Assembly (NCBI GenBank): GCA_023489375.1
Contig: JAMDCX010000064.1
Location: forward strand, 1-5,956
Direction of reading: 5' to 3'
Source: Planctomycetota bacterium
Lineage (GTDB): Bacteria; Planctomycetota; Phycisphaerae; WQYP01
Length of the DNA stretch: 5,956 bases
The notes under the pieces were generated by a model. The model worked only from the letters and a program-made list of their open reading frames with translations. It was not told where the DNA came from and did no database searches. Positions 5,940 to 5,956 of this stretch are shown here, piece after piece. The translations under genes and the position numbers were made by a program. Each line of letters starts with the position of its first letter. Within the stretch, counting starts at the first letter, position 1.

Positions 5940-5956
5940 TTCCAGTCAATGGGCCG

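Larger units (their letters stand above)
5864..5956 (-). mobile_element. 3' terminus of a group II intron, continuing beyond the right edge
   Basis: Read on the minus strand, the sequence entering from the right edge contains a domain V hairpin followed by a domain VI hairpin with a candidate branch-point A, ending near GAT at 5866-5864. That is the normal order at the 3' end of a bacterial group II intron, a self-splicing retroelement. Domains I-IV and any reverse transcriptase/maturase gene would lie to the right of 5956. The 3' exon would begin about 5863 and read into the orphan frame and the decayed frame. The exact splice site is inferred from the domain VI geometry. Confidence 0.75.

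Noticed and set aside
5833..5949. Protein start of an 80-residue minus-strand frame
   Set aside because: Its first 30 or so codons coincide exactly with the domain V and VI hairpins of the group II intron, so they are RNA structure, not protein.

Overview
The window looks like chromosomal DNA from a bacterium of the Planctomycetota or a near relative. The main pointer is the DNA gyrase A subunit: its catalytic region carries the series GDTSGNYHPHGE, DGDPPAAMRYTEARM and a QGRGGRG box, which I associate from memory with planctomycete GyrA. Moderate GC content and several mobile-element remnants fit this, but no taxonomic search was possible.

Layout from left to right. Positions 1-103 (minus) hold the first 34 codons of a gene running off the left edge, most like the N-terminus of an IS630-family transposase, with its own RBS and a plausible sigma70 promoter. 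Positions 175-1155 (minus) hold an OLD-like/AAA_15 ATPase with Walker A, Walker B and H-loop motifs. It is broken by one in-frame TAG and its C-terminus is probably cut short at the insertion-sequence junction. Positions 1184-3829 (minus) hold a complete gyrA, 28 bp upstream of the ATPase and on the same strand. Positions 3830-4041 form a divergent intergenic region with a good plus-strand promoter (3950-3978). Positions 4042-5286 (plus) encode a complete class V aminotransferase of the cysteine-desulfurase type.

Positions 5287-5956 contain no intact recognisable gene. They hold a 174-bp structured element with perfect 16-bp terminal inverted repeats (5303-5476, MITE-like), a decayed small reading frame cut by that element, a strong CCACCGGC hairpin, a 41-codon orphan frame, and at the right edge (minus strand) domains V and VI of a group II intron. 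The rest of that intron, with any reverse transcriptase, would lie beyond 5956.

The two intact genes are housekeeping: GyrA forms the breakage-reunion subunit of gyrase, and the aminotransferase-fold enzyme probably mobilises sulfur from cysteine. They sit as an island between insertion debris. I see no complete new defence or mobile system. The most interesting points are the group II intron terminus, the MITE-like element, the disrupted ATPase next to gyrA, and the non-standard quinolone-binding residues of GyrA.
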